Assembly: GCA_020851615.1 (NCBI GenBank)
Contig: JADZCL010000297.1
Coordinates: forward strand, 1 to 13,145
Direction of reading: 5' to 3'
DNA: 13,145 nucleotides
DNA from: Rubrivivax sp.
GTDB lineage: Bacteria; Pseudomonadota; Gammaproteobacteria; Burkholderiales; Burkholderiaceae_C
A program made the position numbers and the translations under genes. Numbering within the stretch: the first letter of the stretch is position 1; each line of letters opens with the position of its first letter. The notes below the pieces were generated by a model. The model saw only the letters and a list, made by a program, of their open reading frames with translations, did not search any database and had not been told where the DNA came from. Positions 6,520-13,145 of this stretch are shown here, piece after piece.

Positions 6520-7274
6520 GTACCACCGCACGCACACTTGGCGCGGCCAGGCAGCGCGGCCTGTCCATCGTCGAACTGATGGTGGGCGTGGCCGTCGGCC
6601 TGCTGGTCGTGGCGGCCACCGCGATGATGGCCGCCACGCAAATGAGCGACAACCGCCACATGCTGCTCGAAGTCCAGGTCCAGCAGGATCTGCGGGCTGC
6701 AATGGATACGATGAGCCGCGAGATCCGCCGTGCAGGGGGTCGCGCACTGGCGCAGAACTTCGTCTGGTGGGGCGTCCCGGAGGGTGCCGATCTGAAGGGC
6801 TGGATCTCGGGCTACGGGATCGAGGCGGCCTATCCGCTCACCGGCTCCAACAGCCAGATCGATTACATCTACGAGCGCACGCTGTTCGATCCGGGTCAAT
6901 CGGGTTTCAGGCTCAGTGGTGGTGCGGTGCAGATGCAGTCACCCAGCATCTCCCGGGCCTTCCCATGGTCCGACCTGACCGACACCCGCGCCCTGACGGT
7001 GAACCCATTCGTCGTCACGGCCGATCATCGGGGCGATCCGTCGCCCGCATTGCCTGACGCGCCGCAGCGCATTCCTTGTCCCAAGTTGTGCCCGGTGACC
7101 AACGACACGAGTTGCTGGCCCTACCTGCGCCTGCGCCACTTCGAGATGACGGTGGACGCCACCGCGGTCTCGGATCCGGCCGTCAAGCGCAGGATGCGTG
7201 CCGTCGTTCGCCCCCGCAACGACGAGTTGGTCGTTGGGGCGGGCCTACCCTATCAGGCGGTGTGTCCGACATGA
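6513..7274 (+). CDS. pilW: PilW-like type IV pilus minor pilin
   Basis: A GspJ/PilW-family minor pilin, 253 aa. The leader ends RQRG with cleavage after G16, then LSIVELMVGVAVGLLVVAATAMM with Glu at +5. The segment NRHMLLEVQVQQDLRAAMDTMSREIRRAGG (47-76) is the family's helix region with the typical RRAG ending. The C-terminal part is beta-rich with a few cysteines and ends near VVRPRNDELVVG. In other bacteria PilV, PilW and PilX with PilE and FimT form the priming and tip complex of type IVa pili. The ATG at 6513 overlaps the stop of the preceding gene by 7 bases; AAGG at 6502-6505 is a weak ribosome binding site. It overlaps pilX by ATGA. Confidence 0.85.
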   Translation: MLSTTARTLGAARQRGLSIVELMVGVAVGLLVVAATAMMAATQMSDNRHMLLEVQVQQDLRAAMDTMSREIRRAGGRALAQNFVWWGVPEGADLKGWISGYGIEAAYPLTGSNSQIDYIYERTLFDPGQSGFRLSGGAVQMQSPSISRAFPWSDLTDTRALTVNPFVVTADHRGDPSPALPDAPQRIPCPKLCPVTNDTSCWPYLRLRHFEMTVDATAVSDPAVKRRMRAVVRPRNDELVVGAGLPYQAVCPT

Positions 7275-8632
7275 AGACCGGCGTGCTCACCACCATGCGG
7301 GGCTGGCGGCCTGCCCGCCGCGCATCGGCCTGCACCCATGCCCGTCAGCGTGGTGCGGCCGCGCTGATCGTCGTGATGGTGCTCTTCTTCGTGATGTCGC
7401 TCGTGGCCGCCTACGCCAGCCGCAACATCATCTTCGAGCAGCGGACCGCGAGCAACCAGTACGGCAGCATGGTGTCGCTCGAGGCGGCCAATGCGGGCCT
7501 CGACTGGGCTCTGGGCCTGCTCAATGGTTCGCGCATCGATCCCAACTGCACGCCCACCAGTTCGCCTGCGCACGACTCCTTCCGTCAGCGCTATCTTCAG
7601 GTCGACCCGGACAGCGGCGAAGTCACGGTGCCGGCCGACGTCAGCGCCGGCCCGCGCTGGCCGAGCTGCTGGTACAACCGGGCGACCCATGACTGGGTCT
7701 GCAGCTGCCCGACCAGCGGCGCTGCGACACCGGCATCGGTACCGAGCGACCCCTTCACGCCCGCGTTCCGGGTCCGTTTTGTGCGGTTGCTGGATGCAAT
7801 CACCGTCAGTTCGCCCTCGGAACCACGACCAAACGTGGTGTACGTCGAGGTCAACGGCTGCACATCGTGGAACGACAGTGCCTGCATGGATTTCGCGCCC
7901 AAGGTCAAGGACCGCTGCCAAGGCTCGGTTTGCGCGCAACTGGCGCTGTCCAGCGGCCTGAAGTCACCCCCCGTCGCGGCGATCACGGCCCGCGCTGCAA
8001 TGAACTTCGGTGGCGCCGCCGTGACGGCAGCGAACACGGCGCCGGGTTCAAGCGGCCAGACCGTGATGGCGGGTCAGGCGATCAACCAGACTGGCATGAC
8101 GCTCCTGGGGCCTCCGGGCATGCCGGCAGCCCGTACTGTGGTCGCCAGTGACGCCGGCCTGGCCGACCCGCTGTTCACCCCCGAGCGCATGTTCGCATCC
8201 ATCTTCGGTGTCTGGCCGGCAACCTATGTCGAGCAACCGGGTGCCGTGAAGGTCAGTTGCGCGGGCGGTTGTGATTCGGCCATGGTGCGCAACGCGATCG
8301 AGGCCAATCCGGGCCGCGTGCTCATCCTGCAGGGCAACGTGGCGCTGAACGGGGGTGCCTCGATCGGCACCGCCACCGACCCGGCCGTGCTGGTGGCGAC
8401 CGGCAACTTCGGCTTCTCGACGCCGACTGACGTCTACGGACTGGTCTATTCGCGCTCGACCACCTGGACGACGAGCGGCACCGGCAACATAACCGGCGCC
8501 ATGGTCGCTGAAGGTGACATCGCCGGCAACGGCGCCTTCACCGTGAACTACGCGCGGGACGTGCTGAACCGCCTGCGTGTGGCCAGCGGCAGCTTCGTCA
8601 TGGTGCCCGGCAGCTGGAGGGACTACCCGTGA
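7271..8632 (+). CDS. pilX: PilX-like type IV pilus minor pilin, long form
   Basis: A PilX/GspK-like minor pilin of 453 aa. The start ATG at 7271 overlaps the pilW stop (ATGA). The leader ends ARQRG with processing expected after G28, and AAALIVVMVLFFVMSLVAAYASRNI follows. As in many PilX and GspK proteins there is no Glu at +5 of the mature chain (Ile occupies it), fitting a pilin at the very tip. EAANAGLDWALG (71-82) is the typical PilX N-terminal domain motif. The rest is much longer than the roughly 200-aa PilX of Pseudomonas: ten cysteines lie between residues 93 and 334, and from about 350 to 430 there is a Gly-rich run of short beta strands (VLILQGNVALNGGASIG, NITGAMVAEGDIAGNGAF) suggesting a beta-solenoid-like end. 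Long PilX forms seem usual in this bacterial group, so this is unusual mainly against the Pseudomonas model. Confidence 0.82.
   Translation: MKTGVLTTMRGWRPARRASACTHARQRGAAALIVVMVLFFVMSLVAAYASRNIIFEQRTASNQYGSMVSLEAANAGLDWALGLLNGSRIDPNCTPTSSPAHDSFRQRYLQVDPDSGEVTVPADVSAGPRWPSCWYNRATHDWVCSCPTSGAATPASVPSDPFTPAFRVRFVRLLDAITVSSPSEPRPNVVYVEVNGCTSWNDSACMDFAPKVKDRCQGSVCAQLALSSGLKSPPVAAITARAAMNFGGAAVTAANTAPGSSGQTVMAGQAINQTGMTLLGPPGMPAARTVVASDAGLADPLFTPERMFASIFGVWPATYVEQPGAVKVSCAGGCDSAMVRNAIEANPGRVLILQGNVALNGGASIGTATDPAVLVATGNFGFSTPTDVYGLVYSRSTTWTTSGTGNITGAMVAEGDIAGNGAFTVNYARDVLNRLRVASGSFVMVPGSWRDYP
8616..8620 (+). promoter_or_regulatory. Ribosome binding site deciding the GTG start of pilV
   Basis: GGAGG lies 8 bases upstream of the GTG at 8629, inside the end of pilX. 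It supports GTG as the start of pilV, whose first bases overlap the pilX stop as GTGA. Confidence 0.7.
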
Positions 8633-9870
8633 CCCGTAGCAAGCGCAGTGCACGCGGCGTCTCGCTCATCGAAGCGATCGTCGCGCTGGCGGTGATGGGC
8701 TTCGGCATGCTGGGCATCGCAGCCATGCAAGGCGGTCTGCGCCAGAACTCGGACGTCGCCCGCCAGCGCGCCGAGGCGGTTCGCCTGGCCAGCGACGCGA
8801 TCGAGGAGATGCGTGCCTATGCGGTCGTCAACAGCGTGACCGGCAGGGTGTCATACGCCGACATCGTCACGGGCGTGCCGGCAACACAACTCAACCTGCC
8901 CAACACGGTCAACGGCATCAATGCCGTCTTCACGCGGCAGGTCACCGTGACCGATAGTCCCGCGCAGAATCGCAAGACAGTCGAGGTCCGTGTCACCTGG
9001 GTCGACCGCGCCGACCGCAGCGGCGGCACGACGCAGGAAGTGCGGCTGGCCACCGAAATCCACCGCACCCCGCCGGAGCTGGCAGGAGCGCTCATCGTTC
9101 CCGCCACCGGCACGATGACGCAGAACCCCGGCCGCCGGCATCGCTCGATCCCGCCGCAGGCCACAGCCAACGCCAATGGCACGAGCACCTTCACGCCACC
9201 CGGCGCACCGCCAGGCCTGGTCTGGGTCTTCAACAACAACACCGGCAACCTCCAGCAAGCCTGCCCGCCGTCCCAGGTGCCTTGCCTGACCAACAACGGC
9301 CGACTCCTCTCCGGCTACATCAGCTTCGCCACAGGGCTGGCGGCAGCAACGGCCGCCGACGCGGAGGCACCGTCGGCATCGGCATGGCCCGCCTTCGTCC
9401 CACCGTCAACGCTGATTACGCTGAACCTCACCGTGGCCCCGCCTGCACCGCCAAGCTGCTATTTCGAGTCCCTACCGGGGCCACCTGCGGCCACAACGGT
9501 CATTGCGTATTACTGCGCCATTTTCGTCAGCTACGCCAGCGCCACCCCGTACACCTGGTCGGGCCGCAGTGAACTGGATCTGGGTGTTTTGTACCCGCTA
9601 GCAACAGCAATCGCCGACACCAGCGCAAGCGCCTTCCGCATCTGCCGCTACACGTCACGGCGCAATCAGAGCGCCGTCGGTACGGGCACGCCGGGGCTTC
9701 GCAACAGTGAACACCCGTACAACTACGTCGGGGTGCGCGAGAACCTCGTCAACCAGAATTTCCTCGTCATCCGGGCTGGCGACGGCATCACGGCATTCGA
9801 TTGCCCGGACGACGACCCGCTCACCCCGCTGGTCGACGGCCGCACCTGGCACCACCAGCCCGCCACCTGA
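8629..9870 (+). CDS. pilV: PilV-like type IV pilus minor pilin with long C-terminal extension
   Basis: A GspI/PilV-family minor pilin, 413 aa, more than twice the usual length. The start is GTG at 8629, overlapping the pilX stop as GTGA. The leader MTRSKRSARG is cut after G10 and VSLIEAIVALAVMGFGMLGIAAMQ follows, with Glu at +5. The helix region QNSDVARQRAEAVRLASDAIEEMRAY (39-64) and the first beta part up to about 145 (VEVRVTWVDR) correspond to an ordinary PilV. The remaining 265 residues form an extension that contains all six cysteines of the protein, several Asn/Gly/Pro-rich stretches and the string LVWVFNNNTGNLQQAC. I do not recognise a named domain; an adhesin-like or ligand-binding tip role is only a guess. 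ribD begins 26 bases downstream. Confidence 0.82.
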   Translation: MTRSKRSARGVSLIEAIVALAVMGFGMLGIAAMQGGLRQNSDVARQRAEAVRLASDAIEEMRAYAVVNSVTGRVSYADIVTGVPATQLNLPNTVNGINAVFTRQVTVTDSPAQNRKTVEVRVTWVDRADRSGGTTQEVRLATEIHRTPPELAGALIVPATGTMTQNPGRRHRSIPPQATANANGTSTFTPPGAPPGLVWVFNNNTGNLQQACPPSQVPCLTNNGRLLSGYISFATGLAAATAADAEAPSASAWPAFVPPSTLITLNLTVAPPAPPSCYFESLPGPPAATTVIAYYCAIFVSYASATPYTWSGRSELDLGVLYPLATAIADTSASAFRICRYTSRRNQSAVGTGTPGLRNSEHPYNYVGVRENLVNQNFLVIRAGDGITAFDCPDDDPLTPLVDGRTWHHQPAT

Positions 9871-9896
9871 ACACGGCTGCGGCACCAGACCTCGCG

Positions 9897-11009
9897 ATGA
9901 CTGCCCTGGACGATGCCTGGCTGGACCGGGCATTCGCGCTCGCGGAGCAGTCGATCGGAGTGAGCGACCCCAATCCGCGGGTGGGCTGCGTCATTGCCGC
10001 TGGCAATGGCGCGGTGATCGGTGAAGGCTTCACCCAGGCCGCTGGATCAGCCCACGCCGAGGTGATGGCCCTGGCCGATGCCCGCGCAAGGGGCATCGAT
10101 CCACGCGGCGCCACGGGCTGGGTGACGCTCGAGCCCTGCTCTCACCACGGCCGCACGCCACCTTGCTGCAATGCGCTGATTGAAGCCGGCCTCACGCGTG
10201 TCGTCATCGCCGCCCTGGATCCGAACCCGGTCGTTCATGGCCGGGGCCTGGAGCGACTGCGCCAGGCAGGCATCGAAGTCCTCCTGGCGGGAGACGCCCA
10301 TGCGGCGCGCTGCCGCGAACTCAACATTGGCTTCTTCTCGCGCATGACCCGCAGCCGGCCCTGGGTGAGGATGAAGATCGCCTGCAGCCTGGACGGACGC
10401 GTGGCACTGGCCGACGGACGCAGCCAGTGGATCACCGGGCCACAGGCACGCAGCGATGGCCACCGCTGGCGCCGGCGCGCCAGCGCCGTGCTCACCGGTG
10501 TGGGCACTGTGCTGGCCGATGACCCACGGCTGGATGTACGCCTCGTGCCGACGGCGCTGCAGCCGCTGCGCGTGGTGCTGGACCCACGCATGCGCATGCC
10601 AACGCGCGCGGCCATCCTGCGGCCCCCGGGTGGCGTGCTCTGGCTCCACGCGCAAGCGGACGCGTCGTCCTCGACTCCATCCACGGGTGCCTTGCCCGGA
10701 GTCGAATGCCTGGCCCTGCCGTCGGAACAACATGGCCTGTCCCTGCCCGCCGTGCTCGACGAACTGACCCGGCGCCAGTGCAACGAACTGCACGTCGAGG
10801 CCGGTCCACGCCTGAACGCATCCATGCTGCAGGCCGGGCTGGTCGACGAGATCCTGCTCTACCAGGCGTCGATGCTCATCGGCCCGGGCCGGCCGCTGGC
10901 CGACCTGGCGCCGCTGGCCGACCTGGCGCAGGCGCCACGCTTTGCGCTGCACGACGTTTCCCGGTTCGGCGACGATCTGCGCCTGCTGCTGCGACCGCGG
11001 CACGCGTAG
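9897..11009 (+). CDS. ribD: RibD, bifunctional pyrimidine deaminase/reductase of riboflavin synthesis
   Basis: RibD carries out two steps: deamination of 2,5-diamino-6-ribosylamino-pyrimidinone phosphate and NADPH-dependent reduction of the ribosyl side chain. The protein is 370 aa, normal for the family. The N-terminal cytidine-deaminase-like domain (about 6-145) has NPRVGCVI, the zinc-binding HAE (H53, E55) and PCSHHGRTPPC (C81, C90). The reductase domain (about 155-368) starts with PWVRMKIACSLDGRVAL and continues GRSQWITG and TGVGTVLADDPRLDVR, then LHVEAGPRLNASML near the end. All key residues are present. The ATG at 9897 gives the typical short N-terminus; no strong ribosome binding site is visible. 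It is followed after 65 bases by the ribB-type gene, with no riboflavin synthase gene between them. Confidence 0.96.
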   Translation: MTALDDAWLDRAFALAEQSIGVSDPNPRVGCVIAAGNGAVIGEGFTQAAGSAHAEVMALADARARGIDPRGATGWVTLEPCSHHGRTPPCCNALIEAGLTRVVIAALDPNPVVHGRGLERLRQAGIEVLLAGDAHAARCRELNIGFFSRMTRSRPWVRMKIACSLDGRVALADGRSQWITGPQARSDGHRWRRRASAVLTGVGTVLADDPRLDVRLVPTALQPLRVVLDPRMRMPTRAAILRPPGGVLWLHAQADASSSTPSTGALPGVECLALPSEQHGLSLPAVLDELTRRQCNELHVEAGPRLNASMLQAGLVDEILLYQASMLIGPGRPLADLAPLADLAQAPRFALHDVSRFGDDLRLLLRPRHA

Positions 11010-11061
11010 TCGGCGCCGACGCGTGCCTGGGGCCTGTCAGGGGCGCCACAAGCCGCGCTCC

Positions 11062-11067
11062 TACAAT
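11062..11067 (+). promoter_or_regulatory. -10 box immediately upstream of ribBX, possible leaderless transcript
   Basis: TACAAT differs from the consensus TATAAT by one base and ends 7 bases before the ATG at 11075. A transcript initiated from it would begin at or next to the start codon and have no leader. The absence of any Shine-Dalgarno before this ATG agrees with that. No good -35 box is present at 16-18 bases, so the promoter is a candidate only. Confidence 0.4.
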
Positions 11068-11074
11068 CAGCGCC

Positions 11075-12169
11075 ATGCCCATTGCCCCCATCCCCGAGCT
11101 GGTTGCCGAGCTTGCCGCCGGCCGCATGGTCATCCTCGTCGACGAGGAGGACCGCGAGAACGAAGGCGACCTGGTCCTGGCTGCCGAACACGTCAGCCCC
11201 GCGGCGATCAACTTCATGGCGCGCTTTGCACGCGGCCTGATCTGCCTGACGCTGACGCGCGAGCACTGCGAGCGGCTGCAGCTGCCGCCGATGGCTTCGC
11301 GCAACGGGACACGGCACGGCACCGCCTTCACGGTCTCGATCGAGGCCGCCACCGGCGTCAGCACCGGCATCTCGGCGGCGGACCGGTCGCGCACGGTGCA
11401 GGCGGCGGTGGCGCGCGACGCCAAGGCATCCGACCTCGTGCAGCCCGGCCATATCTTCCCCTTGCAGGCGCAGGACGGCGGCGTGCTGATGCGCGCCGGC
11501 CATACCGAGGCGGGCTGCGATCTGGCACGCATGGCCGGGCTCACGCCTGCAGCCGTGATCTGCGAGGTGATGAAGGACGACGGCACGATGGCCAGGCTGC
11601 CCGACCTGGAAGTCTTCGCCGCCCAGCACGAGCTGAAGATCGGCACCATCGCCGACCTGATCGGCTACCGCAGCCGCAACGAGTCCCTGGTCCAGCGCGT
11701 GGGCGGGCGCAGCCTCGTCACGCCCTATGGCCACTTCGACTGCCAGGTCTGGCGCGACCACCGCGGCGGCCTGCACCTGTCGCTGGTGCACGGACAGTGG
11801 AGCGAGAACGACGAGGTGCTGGTGCGGGCGCACGAGCCCTTCACGGCCGTGGACCTGCTCGATGCGGACACCGGCGGTCATTCCTGGCCCCTCGGGCGCG
11901 CGCTGCGCAGTCTGCAGGAGGCGCCGCACGGCGTGGCGCTGCTGCTCAACTGCACGCAGGATGCGGCGCTGCTGCTGTCGCAGCTGGCACCCGCTGCAGC
12001 CACAGGGCCCACGGCTCGCGATCCCTTTGACCTGCGCACCTACGGCGTGGGCGCGCAGATCCTGCGCGAGCTGGGCGTGCGCCGCATGCGACTGCTCAGC
12101 AACCCGCGCCGCATGCCCAGCATGGCCGGCTACGGCCTCGAGGTCACCGGCTTCGTGTCCGCCGATTGA
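11075..12169 (+). CDS. ribB: RibB domain fused to a degenerate RibA-like domain (RibBX-type)
   Basis: The N-terminal half (about 1-203) is 3,4-dihydroxy-2-butanone-4-phosphate synthase, which makes the four-carbon precursor of lumazine from ribulose 5-phosphate. VDEEDRENEGDL (22-33) and RAGHTEAGCDLARMAGL (140-156) carry its acidic, arginine and histidine active-site residues. The C-terminal half (about 209-364) has the fold signature of GTP cyclohydrolase II (RTYGVGAQILRELGV, LLSNP) but lacks what that enzyme needs: where the three zinc cysteines belong (HSECLTGD...RCDCG) it reads HEPFTAVD and GGHSWPLG, and QEGRG is missing. This matches the RibBX hybrids known in Proteobacteria, so it should supply DHBP only and a true RibA must exist elsewhere. 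The start at 11075 gives the usual RibB N-terminus. The protein is 364 aa. Automatic annotation may mislabel it ribBA. Confidence 0.93.
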   Translation: MPIAPIPELVAELAAGRMVILVDEEDRENEGDLVLAAEHVSPAAINFMARFARGLICLTLTREHCERLQLPPMASRNGTRHGTAFTVSIEAATGVSTGISAADRSRTVQAAVARDAKASDLVQPGHIFPLQAQDGGVLMRAGHTEAGCDLARMAGLTPAAVICEVMKDDGTMARLPDLEVFAAQHELKIGTIADLIGYRSRNESLVQRVGGRSLVTPYGHFDCQVWRDHRGGLHLSLVHGQWSENDEVLVRAHEPFTAVDLLDADTGGHSWPLGRALRSLQEAPHGVALLLNCTQDAALLLSQLAPAAATGPTARDPFDLRTYGVGAQILRELGVRRMRLLSNPRRMPSMAGYGLEVTGFVSAD

Positions 12170-12191
12170 GCGCACACAGCCTCGTTCAAGC

Positions 12192-12197
12192 AGGAGG
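12192..12197 (+). promoter_or_regulatory. Strong ribosome binding site of ribH
   Basis: AGGAGG lies 8 bases upstream of the ATG at 12206, one of the strongest Shine-Dalgarno sequences in the window. It fixes the ribH start and fits the high expression needed for a subunit of a large lumazine synthase shell. Confidence 0.75.
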
Positions 12198-12205
12198 ATC
12201 GCTTC

Positions 12206-12670
12206 ATGCAAGGCGCCAACCAGGGGACCCGGGGCGAGTCCAGCGGCGAGGACCTGCGCATCGGCATCGTGCAGGCGCGCTTCAACGCCGACATCACCGA
12301 CAAGCTGGCCGAGGCCTGCCGGGCCGAGCTGTTGCGGCTGCAGGTCAACGCGCGCGACATCGTGCACTGCACCGTGCCCGGTGCGCTCGAGGTGCCGATC
12401 GCGCTGGCCGCGCTGGCTGATGAGGGCGATTGCGACGCCCTGATCGCGCTGGGCTGCGTGATCCGCGGCGAGACCTATCACTTCGAACTGATCGCCAACG
12501 AGAGCGCTGCGGGCGTGACACGGGTGGCGCTGGACCATCGCATCCCGATCGCCAACGCCATCCTCACCGTCGAGAACGAAGCGCAAGCCTGGGCGCGCGC
12601 TGCCGACAAGGGCGCCGACGCGGCGCGCGTGGCCGTCGAGATGGCCAACCTGCTGGAGGACCTGGGGTGA
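12206..12670 (+). CDS. ribH: 6,7-dimethyl-8-ribityllumazine synthase (RibH)
   Basis: RibH condenses 3,4-dihydroxy-2-butanone 4-phosphate (from RibB) with the ribitylamino-pyrimidine (from RibD) to make lumazine, the substrate of riboflavin synthase. The protein is 154 aa, normal for the family, and usually assembles into pentamers or 60-mers. Visible motifs are [14 protein letters not shown] (18-31), [11 protein letters not shown] (57-67), which binds the substrate, and [16 protein letters not shown] (81-96), which includes the conserved catalytic histidine H92. The ribosome binding site at 12192-12197 sets the start. It lies 36 bases after the ribB-type gene, and its stop overlaps the nusB GTG, so these genes are cotranscribed. 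Confidence 0.96.
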   Translation: MQGANQGTRGESSGEDLRIGIVQARFNADITDKLAEACRAELLRLQVNARDIVHCTVPGALEVPIALAALADEGDCDALIALGCVIRGETYHFELIANESAAGVTRVALDHRIPIANAILTVENEAQAWARAADKGADAARVAVEMANLLEDLG

Positions 12671-13145
12671 ACGCCAGCTCGAGCCCATCCGCCCCGACCG
12701 GCAACGCGGCGACCTCGCGCAAGCCCGCGGTGCGATCGGCGCGGCGGCGCGCGCGCGAGTTCGCATTGCAGGGCCTCTATCAGCGGCTGCTCTCGGGTGC
12801 CGACGCCGACACCATTGCAGCCCATCTGCGCGAGCAGGACGGCTTCGCCAAGTGCGACAGCCTGCACTTCGACACCGTGCTGCGTGGCTGCATCACCGAT
12901 GCCGCGGCGCTGGACGCGGTGCTGGCGCGGCATCTGGACCGGCGCCTCGAGTTGCTGTCGCCGATCGAACACGCCGTGCTCCTGATCGGCGCCTACGAAC
13001 TGCGGCACTGCCTCGACATCCCCTATCGCGTCTGCATCAACGAGGCGGTCGAGGTGGCCAAGAGCTTTGGCGGCACGGATGGCCACAAGTACGTCAATGG
13101 CGTGCTCGACAAGGCCGCCGCCGACCTGCGCCCGGCCGAGTTGCC
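12667..13145 (+). CDS. nusB: Transcription antitermination factor NusB (cut by the window edge)
   Basis: NusB binds the boxA element of rRNA leader transcripts together with NusE (ribosomal protein S10) and supports antitermination. The start is GTG at 12667, overlapping the ribH stop as GTGA, with GGAGG at 12655-12659 seven bases upstream. 159 codons are present and the gene runs off the right end. After a Ser/Ala/Pro-rich N-terminal tail of about 22 residues the all-helical NusB domain begins with [35 protein letters not shown] and the family signature [26 protein letters not shown] are complete, so only the last residues are missing. The ribH-nusB junction is one of the commonest gene pairs in Proteobacteria. 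Confidence 0.96.
   Translation, partial: MNASSSPSAPTGNAATSRKPAVRSARRRAREFALQGLYQRLLSGADADTIAAHLREQDGFAKCDSLHFDTVLRGCITDAAALDAVLARHLDRRLELLSPIEHAVLLIGAYELRHCLDIPYRVCINEAVEVAKSFGGTDGHKYVNGVLDKAAADLRPAEL

Noticed and set aside
4779..9870. Type II secretion pseudopilin operon (gspH-gspI-gspJ-gspK)
   Set aside because: The families are related, but the PilE-type pilin, the PilX and PilV types and the absence of gspG and of other gsp genes fit a type IV minor-pilin cluster better.
10706..11074. N-terminal extension of the RibB frame into ribD
   Set aside because: It overlaps the conserved C-terminus of RibD and encodes Arg/Pro-rich sequence; RibB homologues begin at the ATG at 11075.
11010..11074. 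FMN riboswitch before the ribB-type gene
   Set aside because: Only 65 bases are available and none of the conserved riboswitch blocks are present; nothing similar is seen before ribD or ribH.
10859..12766. A 635-codon open frame on the minus strand opposite the ribB and ribH genes
   Set aside because: Same composition artefact: the sense strand encodes complete, motif-bearing RibB and RibH, and the antisense protein is low-complexity and resembles nothing.

Overview
The window is high-GC bacterial chromosome. Gene content, gene order and protein family signatures point to a betaproteobacterium of the order Burkholderiales, probably from the Rubrivivax/Leptothrix/Roseateles-like part of the order. 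That placement is an inference from remembered family features (an insert in UbiD, long PilV and PilX minor pilins, a RibB-RibX hybrid, glyA next to nrdR), not the result of a search. No mobile element, CRISPR array, rRNA or tRNA was found, and no gene looks broken. The only incomplete gene is nusB, cut by the right edge.

Layout. 1-210 is non-coding as far as I can see and rich in inverted repeats. 211-1767 (minus) is ubiD, the prenylated-FMN-dependent decarboxylase of ubiquinone synthesis. 1768-2011 is a divergent intergenic region with a good sigma-70-type promoter (TTGACC, 17 bases, TAGAAT), a perfect 12-bp palindrome just downstream of it, and hairpins. On the plus strand follow a membrane-anchored SLT-type lytic transglycosylase (2012-2875), glyA (2917-4167, serine hydroxymethyltransferase) and nrdR (4198-4641, repressor of ribonucleotide reductase genes).

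4779-9870 is a six-gene type IV minor-pilin cluster: a first FimT/GspH protein, a PilE-like pilin, a second FimT/GspH protein, PilW, PilX and PilV. From pilE onward the genes are separated by 2 bases or overlap by 4 to 7, so they read as one operon. There is no pilY1. Both FimT proteins end in a GRVR motif followed by Cys and share a cysteine layout. A GRxR motif is the DNA-binding element described for FimT in natural transformation, so a role in DNA uptake is the most interesting hypothesis here.

9897-12670 is a riboflavin block: ribD (bifunctional deaminase/reductase), a ribBA-type gene whose GTP cyclohydrolase II half has lost its zinc cysteines (a RibBX hybrid), and ribH (lumazine synthase). 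It runs by a GTGA overlap into nusB (12667 to the edge). Riboflavin synthase (ribE/ribC) and a functional ribA are absent, so they must be encoded elsewhere. ribD starts only 26 bases after pilV with no visible terminator, so read-through from the pilin operon into riboflavin synthesis is possible.

The housekeeping genes are orthodox. The points that merit attention are the paired GRxR FimT proteins, the missing pilY1, the cysteine-rich extensions of PilV and PilX, the incomplete riboflavin operon and the structured intergenic regions.
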